The translations under genes were made by a program, and so were the position numbers. Below are positions 54,498-63,509 of a stretch of 64,000 nt of DNA, piece by piece (the first letter of the stretch is position 1; each line of letters begins with the position of its first letter). The stretch is from JAVVHH01 sp965199665 (lineage in GTDB: Bacteria > Pseudomonadota > Alphaproteobacteria > Acetobacterales > Acetobacteraceae). The notes under the pieces were generated by a model, which saw nothing but the letters and a program-made list of their open reading frames with translations, was not told the DNA's origin and did not search any database. The stretch lies in NCBI GenBank assembly GCA_965199665.1, contig OZ241208.1, positions 1,054,001-1,118,000 on the forward strand, written 5' to 3'.

Positions 54498-55938
54498 GAA
54501 AGGCGCTCGCGTCGAACCCGTTCGGCACGCGCCCGTTCGGCCGGATCATGTCGTAGGGCCCGCGCGGCAGGAACTGCCCGCTGCCGGGCTCCGCCTGCAC
54601 GCGGCCGTCCTGCATGACCACCTCGCCCCGTCGCACCGTCGCGACCGGCCAGCCCGTTACCTCCAGCCCCTCATAGGGCGTGTAGTCGATCGCCTGCTGC
54701 AGCATCGCGTTGGTGATCGTCACGCGCCGGGCCGGGTCCCACAGCACCAGGTCGGCATCCGCCCCGGGCGCGATCGTGCCCTTGCGCGGATACAGCCCGA
54801 ACAGCCGCGCCGGGTTGGCGGCGGTGAGTTGGACGAATTTCTCCACGCTGATGCGTCCCTTGCCGACGCCTTCGCTCCACAGGATCGGCAGCCGCGTCGC
54901 CAGGCCCGGCACCCCGTTCGGGATCTGTGTGAACGGCACGTCCGTCCCGTTCACCCGCTTGCCGCGGTCGCCCTCGTAGCACCAGCCGCTATGGTCGGAC
55001 GACACGACGTCCAGCACGCCGCGGCGGATCTCGTCCCACAGCCCGTCGATGTCGGCGGCCTCGCGCGGCGCCGGGCTACACATGAACTTGGCGCCTTCGA
55101 AGCCCGGTCGGTCCATGTCGCCGGCCGTCAGCACCATGTATTGCGGACAGGTCTCCGCCCAGACCTTCAGCCCGCGCCGCTGCGCCCGCGCCACCTCCTC
55201 GGCGGCTTCCGGGCCGGACACGTGGAACACCTGGATCGGCTGGTCCACCAGCTCGGCCAGCGCGATGGCCCGATGCGTCGCCTCGCGCTCGACGATGCCG
55301 GGCCGCGACCAGGCATGGTATTTCGGCTCCGTCCGCCCCGCCGCCAGCAATGCCGCCGAGCGCCACCCGATCGCCTCGTAATTCTCGCAATGCACCGTCA
55401 CCAGCGCACCCGCCCGCCGCGCCGCCGCCAGGACGCGCAGGTACTGGCGATCGTCCAGCTGCAGCGGATCGTAGGTGAGGAACACCTTGAGGCTGCGGAT
55501 GCCCGACGCGACGAGGGCGGGTATCTCCTCGAACACGACGGCGTCCGTCGCGTCCGTGATGATCTGGTGGAAGCTGTAATCGACCATCGCCTGGGCGGCC
55601 CGGCGGCGATACTCCGCCAGCGTCGGCCCGATGGGCTGGCCCTTGAACTGCGTGGAGAAGGTGATGACCGTGGTCGTGCCGCCCGCCAGCGCGGACCGGC
55701 TGCCGGTGACGAAGCTCTCCTCGTCGGCACCGCCGCCTTCCTGCAATTGCTCGATGTGGCAATGGCTATCCACACCGCCGGGCAACACCAGCAGCCCCGC
55801 CGCGTCCAGCATCCGCGCCCCGCGCAACCCGTGCCCGAGCGCCGCCACCCGGCCCCCGATCACGCCGATATCGGCATCGAACACGTCGCCCGCCGTCGCC
55901 ACCGTCCCGCCCCGGACCACCAGATCGAACTCGTCCAT
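54490..55938 (-). CDS. Dihydropyrimidinase/hydantoinase-family amidohydrolase
   Basis: 482 residues from ATG 55938; upstream frame residues are not family-like. The binuclear-zinc amidohydrolase has metal ligands in GGVDSHCHIEQ, the carboxylated Lys in LKVFLTYD, and His/Asp ligands in VTVHCENYEA and VSSDHSGW. LFGLYPRKGTIAPGADADLV fits the cyclic-amidohydrolase C-terminus. The family hydrolyses dihydropyrimidines, hydantoins or allantoin. Next to guanine deaminase and xanthine dehydrogenase, an allantoin-type or related ring amide is likely; the exact substrate needs testing. Confidence 0.9.
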   Translation of the reverse strand: MDEFDLVVRGGTVATAGDVFDADIGVIGGRVAALGHGLRGARMLDAAGLLVLPGGVDSHCHIEQLQEGGGADEESFVTGSRSALAGGTTTVITFSTQFKGQPIGPTLAEYRRRAAQAMVDYSFHQIITDATDAVVFEEIPALVASGIRSLKVFLTYDPLQLDDRQYLRVLAAARRAGALVTVHCENYEAIGWRSAALLAAGRTEPKYHAWSRPGIVEREATHRAIALAELVDQPIQVFHVSGPEAAEEVARAQRRGLKVWAETCPQYMVLTAGDMDRPGFEGAKFMCSPAPREAADIDGLWDEIRRGVLDVVSSDHSGWCYEGDRGKRVNGTDVPFTQIPNGVPGLATRLPILWSEGVGKGRISVEKFVQLTAANPARLFGLYPRKGTIAPGADADLVLWDPARRVTITNAMLQQAIDYTPYEGLEVTGWPVATVRRGEVVMQDGRVQAEPGSGQFLPRGPYDMIRPNGRVPNGFDASAFHV

Positions 55939-56154
55939 GCCGCCTCCTGCCGCCTGCTCCCGCACTGAAGCGGCTTGGCCGCTTCGCCTCAAGCACGCGC
56001 TTCACGGCCCCGTGGTCCAGAGCCGGCCTACTTGCGCCAGACACACTGGACGCCTTAATACCGCTGAACGTGCGGTCAGTTAAATCGAGCGGATACGGGA
56101 ACGGTGGCGCGTCGCGCGCCCGCCCCGCCCGCCGGCAGCGTCGAGCGGAACGAC

Positions 56155-57408
56155 ATGGACAAGGTGGATAGCAAACGGTCGGCCGAGTCCGAGGACGACG
56201 ACGCCGCGCAACGGTCATCCGAGGACTCCGAGCACTCGTCCGAGCCCGCCCGGTCCGACGCCGGCGACAAGGTCGAGGCCAAGGACACCGAGAAGAAGAG
56301 CAGCCGCGACGGCGACGGCAAGTCGGACGCCGATGGCAGCGACGGCAAGGACGGCGACGGCAAGGGCAAGAAGAAGAGCTCCAAGGTCCCGCTCATCATC
56401 CTGGCCATCGTGGTCGTGCTCGGCGCCATCGCCGGCGGGATCTGGTGGTTCCTGCACCGCAACCAGACCGACACGGACGACGCCTACACCGACGGCAACA
56501 TCGTCATGATGGCGTCCCAGGTGAACGGCTACGTCACCACCCTGGCGGTGACCGACAACCAGTTCGTCCGCAAGGGCGACCTGCTGGTTCAGATCGACGC
56601 GCGCCCCTATCAGGCGGCCCGCGACGAAGCGCAGGGTCAGCTCGCTTCTGCCGAAGCCCAGCTCGCCGACGCCAAGCTCGCGCTCGACAAGGCGCAGACC
56701 ACCTTCCCCGCCCAGTTGGCCCAGGCGCAGGGTCAGCTCGTCCAGGCGCAGGGCACACTCTACAACGCGCAGACCGAATCCCGGCGGCAACACGCCGTCG
56801 AGCGTGCGGCGACCACGCAGCAGAACGTCGACCAGTCGACCGCCGGGCTGCGTAGCGCGCAGGGCCAGGTGCAGGTGGCCCAGGCCCAGGTCGATATCGC
56901 CAAGCTGATCCCGCAGAACGTCCAGCAAGCGGCGGCGCAGGTGAAGCAGCTCGAAGGCCAGGTCGAGCAGATGCGCGCCCGCCTCGCCACCGCTGACGTC
57001 AACCTCGGTTTCACCCGCGTCACCGCGCCCAAGGATGGTTGGGTGACCCGGCGCAACGTCGAGAACGGCAACTACCTGCAGCCCGGCCAGCAGATCATGG
57101 CGCTCGTCACACCGGAGGTCTGGGTCACCGCGAACTTCAAGGAAACCCAACTCGCCCGCATGCGCCCCGGCCAGGAGGTGGACATCGAGGTGGACGCCTA
57201 TCCCGACCTCAAGCTCAAGGGGCACGTGGACTCCGTGCAGCTCGGCTCCGGCTCCAAGTTCAGCGCCTTCCCGGCCGAGAACGCGACGGGCAACTTCGTC
57301 AAGATCGTCCAGCGCGTCCCGGTCAAGATCGTCATCGACAGCGGCATGCGCGACGACGAACCGCTGCCGCTGGGCATCTCGGTCGTCCCGACCGTCTACT
57401 TTAAGTGA
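56155..57408 (+). CDS. emrA: EmrA-type membrane-fusion (HlyD family) efflux protein
   Basis: 417 residues from ATG 56155; an in-frame GTG at 56104 would add 17. The first about 75 residues are an unusual Ser/Asp/Glu/Lys-rich low-complexity cytoplasmic tail. One membrane helix follows (VPLIILAIVVVLGAIAGGIW), then the HlyD lipoyl half-domains (DDAYTDGNIVMMASQVNGYV and FTRVTAPKDGWVTRRNVENG), enclosing a long Gln/Ala-rich coiled coil. It bridges the inner-membrane EmrB pump to the outer membrane. An inverted repeat ACCGC...GCGGT at about 56057-56073 upstream could be a regulator site. It overlaps emrB (GTGA). Confidence 0.9.
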   Translation: MDKVDSKRSAESEDDDAAQRSSEDSEHSSEPARSDAGDKVEAKDTEKKSSRDGDGKSDADGSDGKDGDGKGKKKSSKVPLIILAIVVVLGAIAGGIWWFLHRNQTDTDDAYTDGNIVMMASQVNGYVTTLAVTDNQFVRKGDLLVQIDARPYQAARDEAQGQLASAEAQLADAKLALDKAQTTFPAQLAQAQGQLVQAQGTLYNAQTESRRQHAVERAATTQQNVDQSTAGLRSAQGQVQVAQAQVDIAKLIPQNVQQAAAQVKQLEGQVEQMRARLATADVNLGFTRVTAPKDGWVTRRNVENGNYLQPGQQIMALVTPEVWVTANFKETQLARMRPGQEVDIEVDAYPDLKLKGHVDSVQLGSGSKFSAFPAENATGNFVKIVQRVPVKIVIDSGMRDDEPLPLGISVVPTVYFK

Positions 57409-58979
57409 GCGGTCACACGGGCAAGGACGCCCAATGGCAATCCGGTCACAACAAGTGGCTGGTCGCCGTGGTGGTGACGTTGGGCGCTTTCATGGAGGTG
57501 CTCGACACCACCATCGTCAACGTGTCGCTGCCGCACATCGCCGGCAACCTGGCCGTTTCCTATGACGACGCGACCTGGGCGCTGACCTCCTACCTGCTGG
57601 CCAACGGCATCGTGCTGACCGTGTCGGGCTGGCTCTCCTCCGTGTTCGGGCGGCGCAAATACTTCCTGATCTGCATCGCCGGCTTCACGGTCTGCTCGTT
57701 CCTGTGCGGCACGTCGACCAGCCTGGGCGAGCTGGTGGTGTTCCGCCTGTTGCAAGGCTTCTTCGGCGGCGGGCTGCAGCCGACGCAGCAATCCATCATC
57801 CTGGACACCTTCCCGCCCGCGCTACGCGGGAAGGCGTTCGGCCTCACGGCCATCGCCACCATCGTGGCGCCCGTGCTCGGCCCGACCCTGGGCGGCATCC
57901 TGACCGACAGCTATGGCTGGCGCTGGGTGTTCTTCATCAACGTGCCGGTCGGTGTGGCCACCTTCTTCGCCGTGCAGGCGCTGGTGGAAGATCCGCCCTG
58001 GGCCAAGGCCCGCCCGCGCGGGATCGACTACATCGGCCTGAGCCTCATCACCCTCGGCCTGGGGGCGCTCGAGGTCGTCATGGACCGCGGCGAGGAGCTG
58101 GACTGGTTCGGCTCGCGCTTCATCGTCATCATGCTGATCCTGGCCGTGCTCGGCATCGGCGGCGCCATCGCCTGGCTGCTATATGCCCAAGAGCCGGTGG
58201 TGGATCTGCGCGTGTTGAGCGACCGCAATTTTGCGATCGGTTGCGTGATGATCGCCGCCATGGCCTGCGTGCTCTACGCCAGCGCCGTGGTCATTCCGCA
58301 ATTCGCCCAGCAGCAACTCGGCTATACCGCGACCTGGGCCGGGCTGATCCTATCGCCGGGCGGACTGGTGGTGATCTTCTTGATCCCGTTCGTAGGGCAG
58401 ATCATGAAGGTGGTGCCGCTCAAATACGTCATCGCGTTCGGCTTCTTCCTGATGGGCTGCGCGCTGACCTATTCGCACTATCTGGTGCCCAACATCGACT
58501 TCTGGTCGCTCGCCAAGATGCGCGCATTCCAGACCGCCGGCCTGGCGTTCATGTTCGTGCCGATCAGCACCATCGCCTTCTCCACCCTGCCGCGCTCGGG
58601 CAATGCGGACGCGTCGGCGCTGTTCACCATGTCGCGCAACTACTTCGGCTCGATGTCGATCTCGGCCGCCACCGCCATCGTGCAGGACCGGACGCAGATC
58701 CGGCAGGCGCACCTGACCGACCACACCTCCATGCTGGATTTCGGCTACGCCAGCACCCTACACCGGGTGCAGAACGACTTGCTGGCCCAGGGGCATGCGG
58801 CCGCCACCACGATGCAGGGCGCCACGAACTACCTGTATCAGCAGCTGCACGCCCAGGCCTCCGTGCTGGCCTACAGCGACGTGTTCATGATCACGGCCAT
58901 CCTGTCCTTCGCCCTGGTGCCGATCTGCCTGCTGGCCGGCAACAAGAGTGGCAAGGGGGGCGCCGGCCCCGCGCACTGA
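57405..58979 (+). CDS. emrB: EmrB/QacA-family MFS multidrug exporter
   Basis: 524 residues from GTG 57405, with about 14 membrane helices. The signature region is TLGAFMEVLDTTIVNVSLPHI in helix 1, and GWLSSVFGRRKYFLI is the motif A loop. The antiporter motif C-like segment is APVLGPTLGGILTD. It pumps hydrophobic drugs out using the proton gradient together with the adjacent EmrA. The operon is convergent with the GntR gene. Confidence 0.93.
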   Translation: MSGHTGKDAQWQSGHNKWLVAVVVTLGAFMEVLDTTIVNVSLPHIAGNLAVSYDDATWALTSYLLANGIVLTVSGWLSSVFGRRKYFLICIAGFTVCSFLCGTSTSLGELVVFRLLQGFFGGGLQPTQQSIILDTFPPALRGKAFGLTAIATIVAPVLGPTLGGILTDSYGWRWVFFINVPVGVATFFAVQALVEDPPWAKARPRGIDYIGLSLITLGLGALEVVMDRGEELDWFGSRFIVIMLILAVLGIGGAIAWLLYAQEPVVDLRVLSDRNFAIGCVMIAAMACVLYASAVVIPQFAQQQLGYTATWAGLILSPGGLVVIFLIPFVGQIMKVVPLKYVIAFGFFLMGCALTYSHYLVPNIDFWSLAKMRAFQTAGLAFMFVPISTIAFSTLPRSGNADASALFTMSRNYFGSMSISAATAIVQDRTQIRQAHLTDHTSMLDFGYASTLHRVQNDLLAQGHAAATTMQGATNYLYQQLHAQASVLAYSDVFMITAILSFALVPICLLAGNKSGKGGAGPAH

Positions 58980-59009
58980 GCCCGGCGGGACGTCTCCGAG
59001 CGGGGCGCG

Positions 59010-59681
59010 TCACAGCCGGGCGATGATCTCCGCACGCGGCTGCAGATGCGCCCGCAGCACTGCTTCCGCCGCCGGGGCGTCGCCGGCATCGAGCGCATCC
59101 AGCAGCGCCCCGTGTTCCTCCAGGATGAGCTGCAGCCGGCTCGGATCGGCGCCAAAGGCGGACAGCGCGACCAGTTGCTGGCGCGCGCGCAGCCCGTCGT
59201 ACATCCCGACCAGCACGGCGTTGCTGAGCGTGGCGACCAGGCCGCGGTGGAATTGCTGGTCCAGTCGGACCTGCTGATCGATCGCTTCGGCCCCCGGCTC
59301 GGCCATGGCGGCCAGGAGGCGGCGGCTTTCCCCCGGCGCGCCTCGCCCCCCGGCGCAGATCGCCCGCACCGCATGACCTTCCAGCACGCGCCGCGCCTCG
59401 TAAACGTCGACGAGCTCCTGCGCCGTCACCGACGGCACCAGGGCGCCCCGCCGCGGCACCAGCTGCAGCCAATGCTCGGCCGCCAGCCGGTGGAACGCTT
59501 CCCGCACGGGGGTGCGCGACAGGCCGACGGCCTGGCAGACGGCCTCCTCTTCCAGAAAAGCGCCGGCTTCGAAGCGGCGGCCCAGGATACCGTCCCTCAC
59601 GAAGGCATAGGCCCGGTCGCGCGCAGACGCGGTTTGCCGTTCCTCCGTCTCAGCGCCGTTCATTTCAGATTTCGATTGCAT
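59010..59681 (-). CDS. GntR-family (FadR subfamily) transcriptional regulator
   Basis: 223 residues from ATG 59681, or from ATG 59663. The N-terminal winged helix (AYAFVRDGILGRRFEAGAFL ... VGLSRTPVREAFHRL) at about residues 20-85 is followed by an FCD-type helical effector domain with His/Arg residues of a metal/acid-binding pocket. It is divergent from the hydantoinase genes over about 110 bp, indicating that it regulates them. Such FCD regulators usually bind carboxylates or amino-acid derivatives. Confidence 0.9.
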   Translation of the reverse strand: MQSKSEMNGAETEERQTASARDRAYAFVRDGILGRRFEAGAFLEEEAVCQAVGLSRTPVREAFHRLAAEHWLQLVPRRGALVPSVTAQELVDVYEARRVLEGHAVRAICAGGRGAPGESRRLLAAMAEPGAEAIDQQVRLDQQFHRGLVATLSNAVLVGMYDGLRARQQLVALSAFGADPSRLQLILEEHGALLDALDAGDAPAAEAVLRAHLQPRAEIIARL

Positions 59682-59725
59682 ACGTCGTGTATACGTGCCC
59701 TGAATGTGAGCGGACAACAACGTAA

Positions 59726-59743
59726 TTGGTTGCAGTGCACCAA
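59726..59743. promoter_or_regulatory. Candidate operator between gntR and hyuA
   Basis: Inverted repeat TTGGT-TGCAGTGC-ACCAA, immediately followed by CCAAAAATTGG, another TTGG/CCAA pair. Its position in the short divergent gap fits autoregulation by the GntR protein. The GTATAC core near 59692 is an alternative site. Confidence 0.4.
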
Positions 59744-59793
59744 AAATTGGCATTCCTGACCCATTTGGCGTTTCTTTCAGCTGGTCGCTCGGC

Positions 59794-61845
59794 ATGACCT
59801 GGCGCGTGGGCATCGATTCCGGCGGCACCTTCACCGATGTGTGCCTGTTCGACGACAGCACGGGCCGGGTCGCCGTCTGGAAGGTGTCGTCCACCCCCGA
59901 CGATCCGTCGCGCGGCATCGCGCAGGGTCTGGCCGAAGGCGTCGACGGCGTCGGCGCCGCGCCGGCGGAAGTCGGCTATTTCGGGCACGGTACCACCGTC
60001 GGCACCAATGCCCTGATCCAGCACCGGGGCGTGTACACTGGGCTGATCACCTCCGCCGGGTTCCGCGACCTGCTGGAGATCGGCCGACAGAAACGGCCCG
60101 ACCTCTACGACCTGCAGGCCGACAAGTCGCCGATCCTGGTCAGCCGCGACCTGCGTCTCGAGGTGGCCGAACGGGTGCGACACGACGGCTCGGTGGAAAC
60201 CCCGCTCGACGAGGCCGGCCTGCGCGTCGCCGTGCGCCAGCTCAAGGCGGCCGGAGTCAAGGCGGTGGCGGTCTGCTTCCTCTACGGCTTCATGCGGGCC
60301 GATCACGAGCAGACCGCGCGCGACATCCTGGCCGAAGAGTTCCCGGAGGCGTTCAGCTGCACCGGCCATGAGGTCGCGCCCGAGTTCCGCGAGTACGAGC
60401 GGCTCTCCACGGCGGTGGTCAACGCGTATCTCGGCCCGGTCATGCGCAGCTACATCGAAAAGCTCGGCGAGCGGCTCGACTCGCTCGGCGTGAAGGCCAA
60501 GCCGCACCTGACGCAATCCAATGGCGGCGTGATCGGCTTCGACCAGGCCGCCCGCCTGCCGGTGCGCACGGTGCTGTCGGGGCCCAGCACGGGCGTGATT
60601 GCCGCGCAGGAGATCGGCCGCCTCGCCGGCTTCCCCGACCTCATCACCTTCGACATGGGCGGCACCAGCACGGACGTCGCCCTGCTGACCGGCGGGCAGT
60701 GCCGGCTCACCAACGAGGCGGTGGTGCACGGCTACCCGATCAAGGCGCCGATGCTCGACATCCACACGGTGGGCGCCGGCGGCGGCTCCATCGCGTCCAT
60801 CGACACGGGCGGCTTGCTCAAGGTCGGCCCGCGCAGCGCCGGCGCCGCGCCCGGCCCGGTCTGCTACGACCGCGGCAACGACGAGGCGACCGTGACGGAC
60901 GCCAACGTCGTGCTGCAGACGCTCAACCCCACCCATCTGCTCGGCGGCCGCATGCCGATCCGGCAGGACCTGGCCCGGGCCGCCATCGGCCGCCTGGCCG
61001 ACCGCCTCGGTCTCGAGCCGATGGAAACCGCGGCGGGCATCATCGCCGTGGTCACCGCCAACATGGCCCGCGCCATCCGCGTCATCAGCGTGCAGCGCGG
61101 CTACGACCCGCGCGACTACACGCTGGTCGCCTTTGGCGGTGCCGGGCCGCTGCACGCCGTCCGCCTGGCGCGCGAGCTGGACATCAGCCGCGTGCTGGTC
61201 CCGCGCAACCCGGGCATCTTGTGCGCCACCGGCCTGCTGCTGACCGATCTGCGCGCCGACTTCGCCTCCACCCGGCTACGCACCCTGGACGAGGCGGCGC
61301 TGCCTTCGCTCGCTGCCGCCTTCGACGAACTGGACGCGCGCGCCCTCGCCTGGTTCGCCGACGAAAGCGTGCCCGCGGCCGACCGCCGCACCGCACGCAC
61401 GGCCGACCTCCGCTACGCCGGCCAGAACTACGAAATCCCGGTCGCGCTGCCGCCCGGCCCGATCGGCGCCGACACGCTGGAAAGCCTCCGGGACGGCTTC
61501 GCCGCCGCGCATCGCCGGCTCTACGGCTTCGTGGCGGAGGGCGAGACGGTCCAGATCGTCACCACCCGGATCGAGGCCACCGGCATCGTGCGCAAGGCGA
61601 GCTTCCCCGCCGGCGCGGAGGCCGGGCCGGACGCGTCGGCCGCGATCACCGAGCGCCGCGACGTCTGGCTGCCCGAGGCCGGCCGCTTCGTGTCGTGCCC
61701 CGTCTACGACCGCGAGAAGCTGCGCTCCGGCCATCGCCTCGCCGGCCCCGCCATCGTGGAACAGATGGACGCCACCACCGTGGTGCTGCCAGGCTGGAAT
61801 GGCCGGGTCGAACCGTATGGCAACCTGATCCTGGAGGCCGCATGA
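59794..61845 (+). CDS. hyuA: Hydantoinase/oxoprolinase subunit A
   Basis: 683 residues from ATG 59794. The N-terminal ATP-binding start VGIDSGGTFTDVCLFD, then GHGTTVGTNALIQH, the acceptor-Asp region ITFDMGGTSTDVALL, and ISVQRGYDPRDYTLVAFGGA are the HyuA/5-oxoprolinase signature. It acts with HyuB in ATP-dependent hydrolysis of hydantoins, 5-oxoproline or a related cyclic amide. N-methylhydantoinase and acetophenone carboxylase share this fold, so the substrate is open. It overlaps hyuB (ATGA). Confidence 0.93.
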   Translation: MTWRVGIDSGGTFTDVCLFDDSTGRVAVWKVSSTPDDPSRGIAQGLAEGVDGVGAAPAEVGYFGHGTTVGTNALIQHRGVYTGLITSAGFRDLLEIGRQKRPDLYDLQADKSPILVSRDLRLEVAERVRHDGSVETPLDEAGLRVAVRQLKAAGVKAVAVCFLYGFMRADHEQTARDILAEEFPEAFSCTGHEVAPEFREYERLSTAVVNAYLGPVMRSYIEKLGERLDSLGVKAKPHLTQSNGGVIGFDQAARLPVRTVLSGPSTGVIAAQEIGRLAGFPDLITFDMGGTSTDVALLTGGQCRLTNEAVVHGYPIKAPMLDIHTVGAGGGSIASIDTGGLLKVGPRSAGAAPGPVCYDRGNDEATVTDANVVLQTLNPTHLLGGRMPIRQDLARAAIGRLADRLGLEPMETAAGIIAVVTANMARAIRVISVQRGYDPRDYTLVAFGGAGPLHAVRLARELDISRVLVPRNPGILCATGLLLTDLRADFASTRLRTLDEAALPSLAAAFDELDARALAWFADESVPAADRRTARTADLRYAGQNYEIPVALPPGPIGADTLESLRDGFAAAHRRLYGFVAEGETVQIVTTRIEATGIVRKASFPAGAEAGPDASAAITERRDVWLPEAGRFVSCPVYDREKLRSGHRLAGPAIVEQMDATTVVLPGWNGRVEPYGNLILEAA

Positions 61846-63509
61846 GCCAAGCCCGCCAACCGGCCGACATGCCGGCGCTCGATCCCATCACCGTCGAGGT
61901 GATCGGTTCGGCCCTGTCCTCCATCACGGAGGAGATGGGCGAGGCCCTGGTGCGGGCCAGCTACTCCACCAACATCAAGGAGCGCCGCGACTGCTCCACC
62001 GCGCTTTTCGACACTGCGGGCACCACGCTGTGCCAGGCCGAGCACATCCCGATGCATCTCGGCAGCTTCATCGGCATCATCCCGCACATCCTCAAGCGCC
62101 ACGACACCGCCGCCATGCAGCCCGGCGACGTCTTCGTCGGCAACGACGCCTTCGAGGGCGGCGGCACCCACCTGCCGGACCTGGTGCTCGCCGAGCCGAT
62201 CTTCGTCGACGGGGCAATCACCGCCTGGGCCGTCAACACCGCCCACCACGCCGATTTCGCCGATCGCGGGCATCAGCACATCTACCAGGAAGGTCTCCGC
62301 ATCCCGCCGATCCGGCTCTACCGCGCCGGCGAGCTGCAGGCCGACGTGCAAGCTCTGATCCTGCTCAACTGCCAGGTCCCGCACGAGCGCCTCTCCGACC
62401 TGCGGGCGCAAATGGCGGCCAACCGCCTGGGGGTGCAGCGCATGACCGCGCTGTGCGCCCGCTACGGCCGCGACACGGTGCTCGCCGCCGGGCGCGCGCT
62501 GCAGGATTATGCCGAGCGCAAGATGCGCGCCGGCATCGCCGCCATTCCGGACGGCACCTACCGCTTCGCCGACCGCTACGACGGCCCCGAATTCCCCGGC
62601 GAGCTCGACTTCTCCGTCGCGCTCACGGTCGACGGCGACGCCATGCGGCTCGATTTCGAGGCGCCGCCGCAGCTCCGCGCCGGGATCAACATGACCTACA
62701 CGGCGCTGCTGTCGACCGTCTATTACGCGGTCAAGACCGTGGTCGACCCGACCGTGCTGCCCAATTCGGGCCTGGCCCGGCCGATCAGCGTCACGGCGAC
62801 CGAAGGCTCCGTGCTCAACTGCGTCCATCCCGCCGCGGTCAACGGCCGCATCGGCCCGTGCCAGCGCGTGGTCGACCTCATCCATGGCGCGCTGGCGCAG
62901 GCAGTGCCGGACCGGGTGGTGGCGGCCTGCAATGGCAGCGTGCTCTCGGCGACCTTTGTCGGCGCGCGGCCGGACCGCTCGCTCTGGGTCTATCTCGAGA
63001 CCATCGGCGGCGGCTCCGGCGCGCGCGCCACCAAGGACGGGCTGGACGGCGTGCACGTGCACATGACCAACACCTCCAACCTGCCGGTCGAGGCGCTGGA
63101 AGGCGAGTATCCGCTGACCTTGCTCGCCTACGAGCTGGTGCAGAACTCCGGCGGCGTCGGGCGCGCGCGGGGCGGCATGGGGCTGCGCCGGGTCTACCGC
63201 GCGGAGGCGGAATGCCGCCTGCGGATCGACGGTTCGCGGCTGATCTCGCGGCCCTGGGGCCTGGCCGGCGGCGGCGAAGGGGGCGGGTGCCATTTCCGCT
63301 TCAGCGAGGGAACCGCGCCGTTCGAGGGCGGCAACGGCACGCTCAAGCCCGGCGACATCGTCGAGATCGTCACCCCGGGCGCCGGCGGCTACGGTCCGCC
63401 GCTCGAACGCGACGGGGCCGAGGTCGCCCGCGACCTGCGCGAGGGCCGGATCGACCGGGCGACCGCCGCTTCCGCTTATCATCATCGAGAGGACGCCCCC
63501 ACATGCTGA
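61842..63509 (+). CDS. hyuB: Hydantoinase/oxoprolinase subunit B
   Basis: 555 residues from ATG 61842. Family features are DPITVEVIGSALSSITEEMG, NIKERRDCSTALFD, DVFVGNDAFEGGGTHLPDL and the C-terminal EYPLTLLAYELVQNSGGVG. It is the partner of HyuA, forming the ATP-dependent cyclic-amide hydrolase. Its last codons overlap the start of the substrate-binding protein gene, so import and hydrolysis are coupled. Length is normal for the B subunit. Confidence 0.93.
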   Translation: MSQARQPADMPALDPITVEVIGSALSSITEEMGEALVRASYSTNIKERRDCSTALFDTAGTTLCQAEHIPMHLGSFIGIIPHILKRHDTAAMQPGDVFVGNDAFEGGGTHLPDLVLAEPIFVDGAITAWAVNTAHHADFADRGHQHIYQEGLRIPPIRLYRAGELQADVQALILLNCQVPHERLSDLRAQMAANRLGVQRMTALCARYGRDTVLAAGRALQDYAERKMRAGIAAIPDGTYRFADRYDGPEFPGELDFSVALTVDGDAMRLDFEAPPQLRAGINMTYTALLSTVYYAVKTVVDPTVLPNSGLARPISVTATEGSVLNCVHPAAVNGRIGPCQRVVDLIHGALAQAVPDRVVAACNGSVLSATFVGARPDRSLWVYLETIGGGSGARATKDGLDGVHVHMTNTSNLPVEALEGEYPLTLLAYELVQNSGGVGRARGGMGLRRVYRAEAECRLRIDGSRLISRPWGLAGGGEGGGCHFRFSEGTAPFEGGNGTLKPGDIVEIVTPGAGGYGPPLERDGAEVARDLREGRIDRATAASAYHHREDAPTC

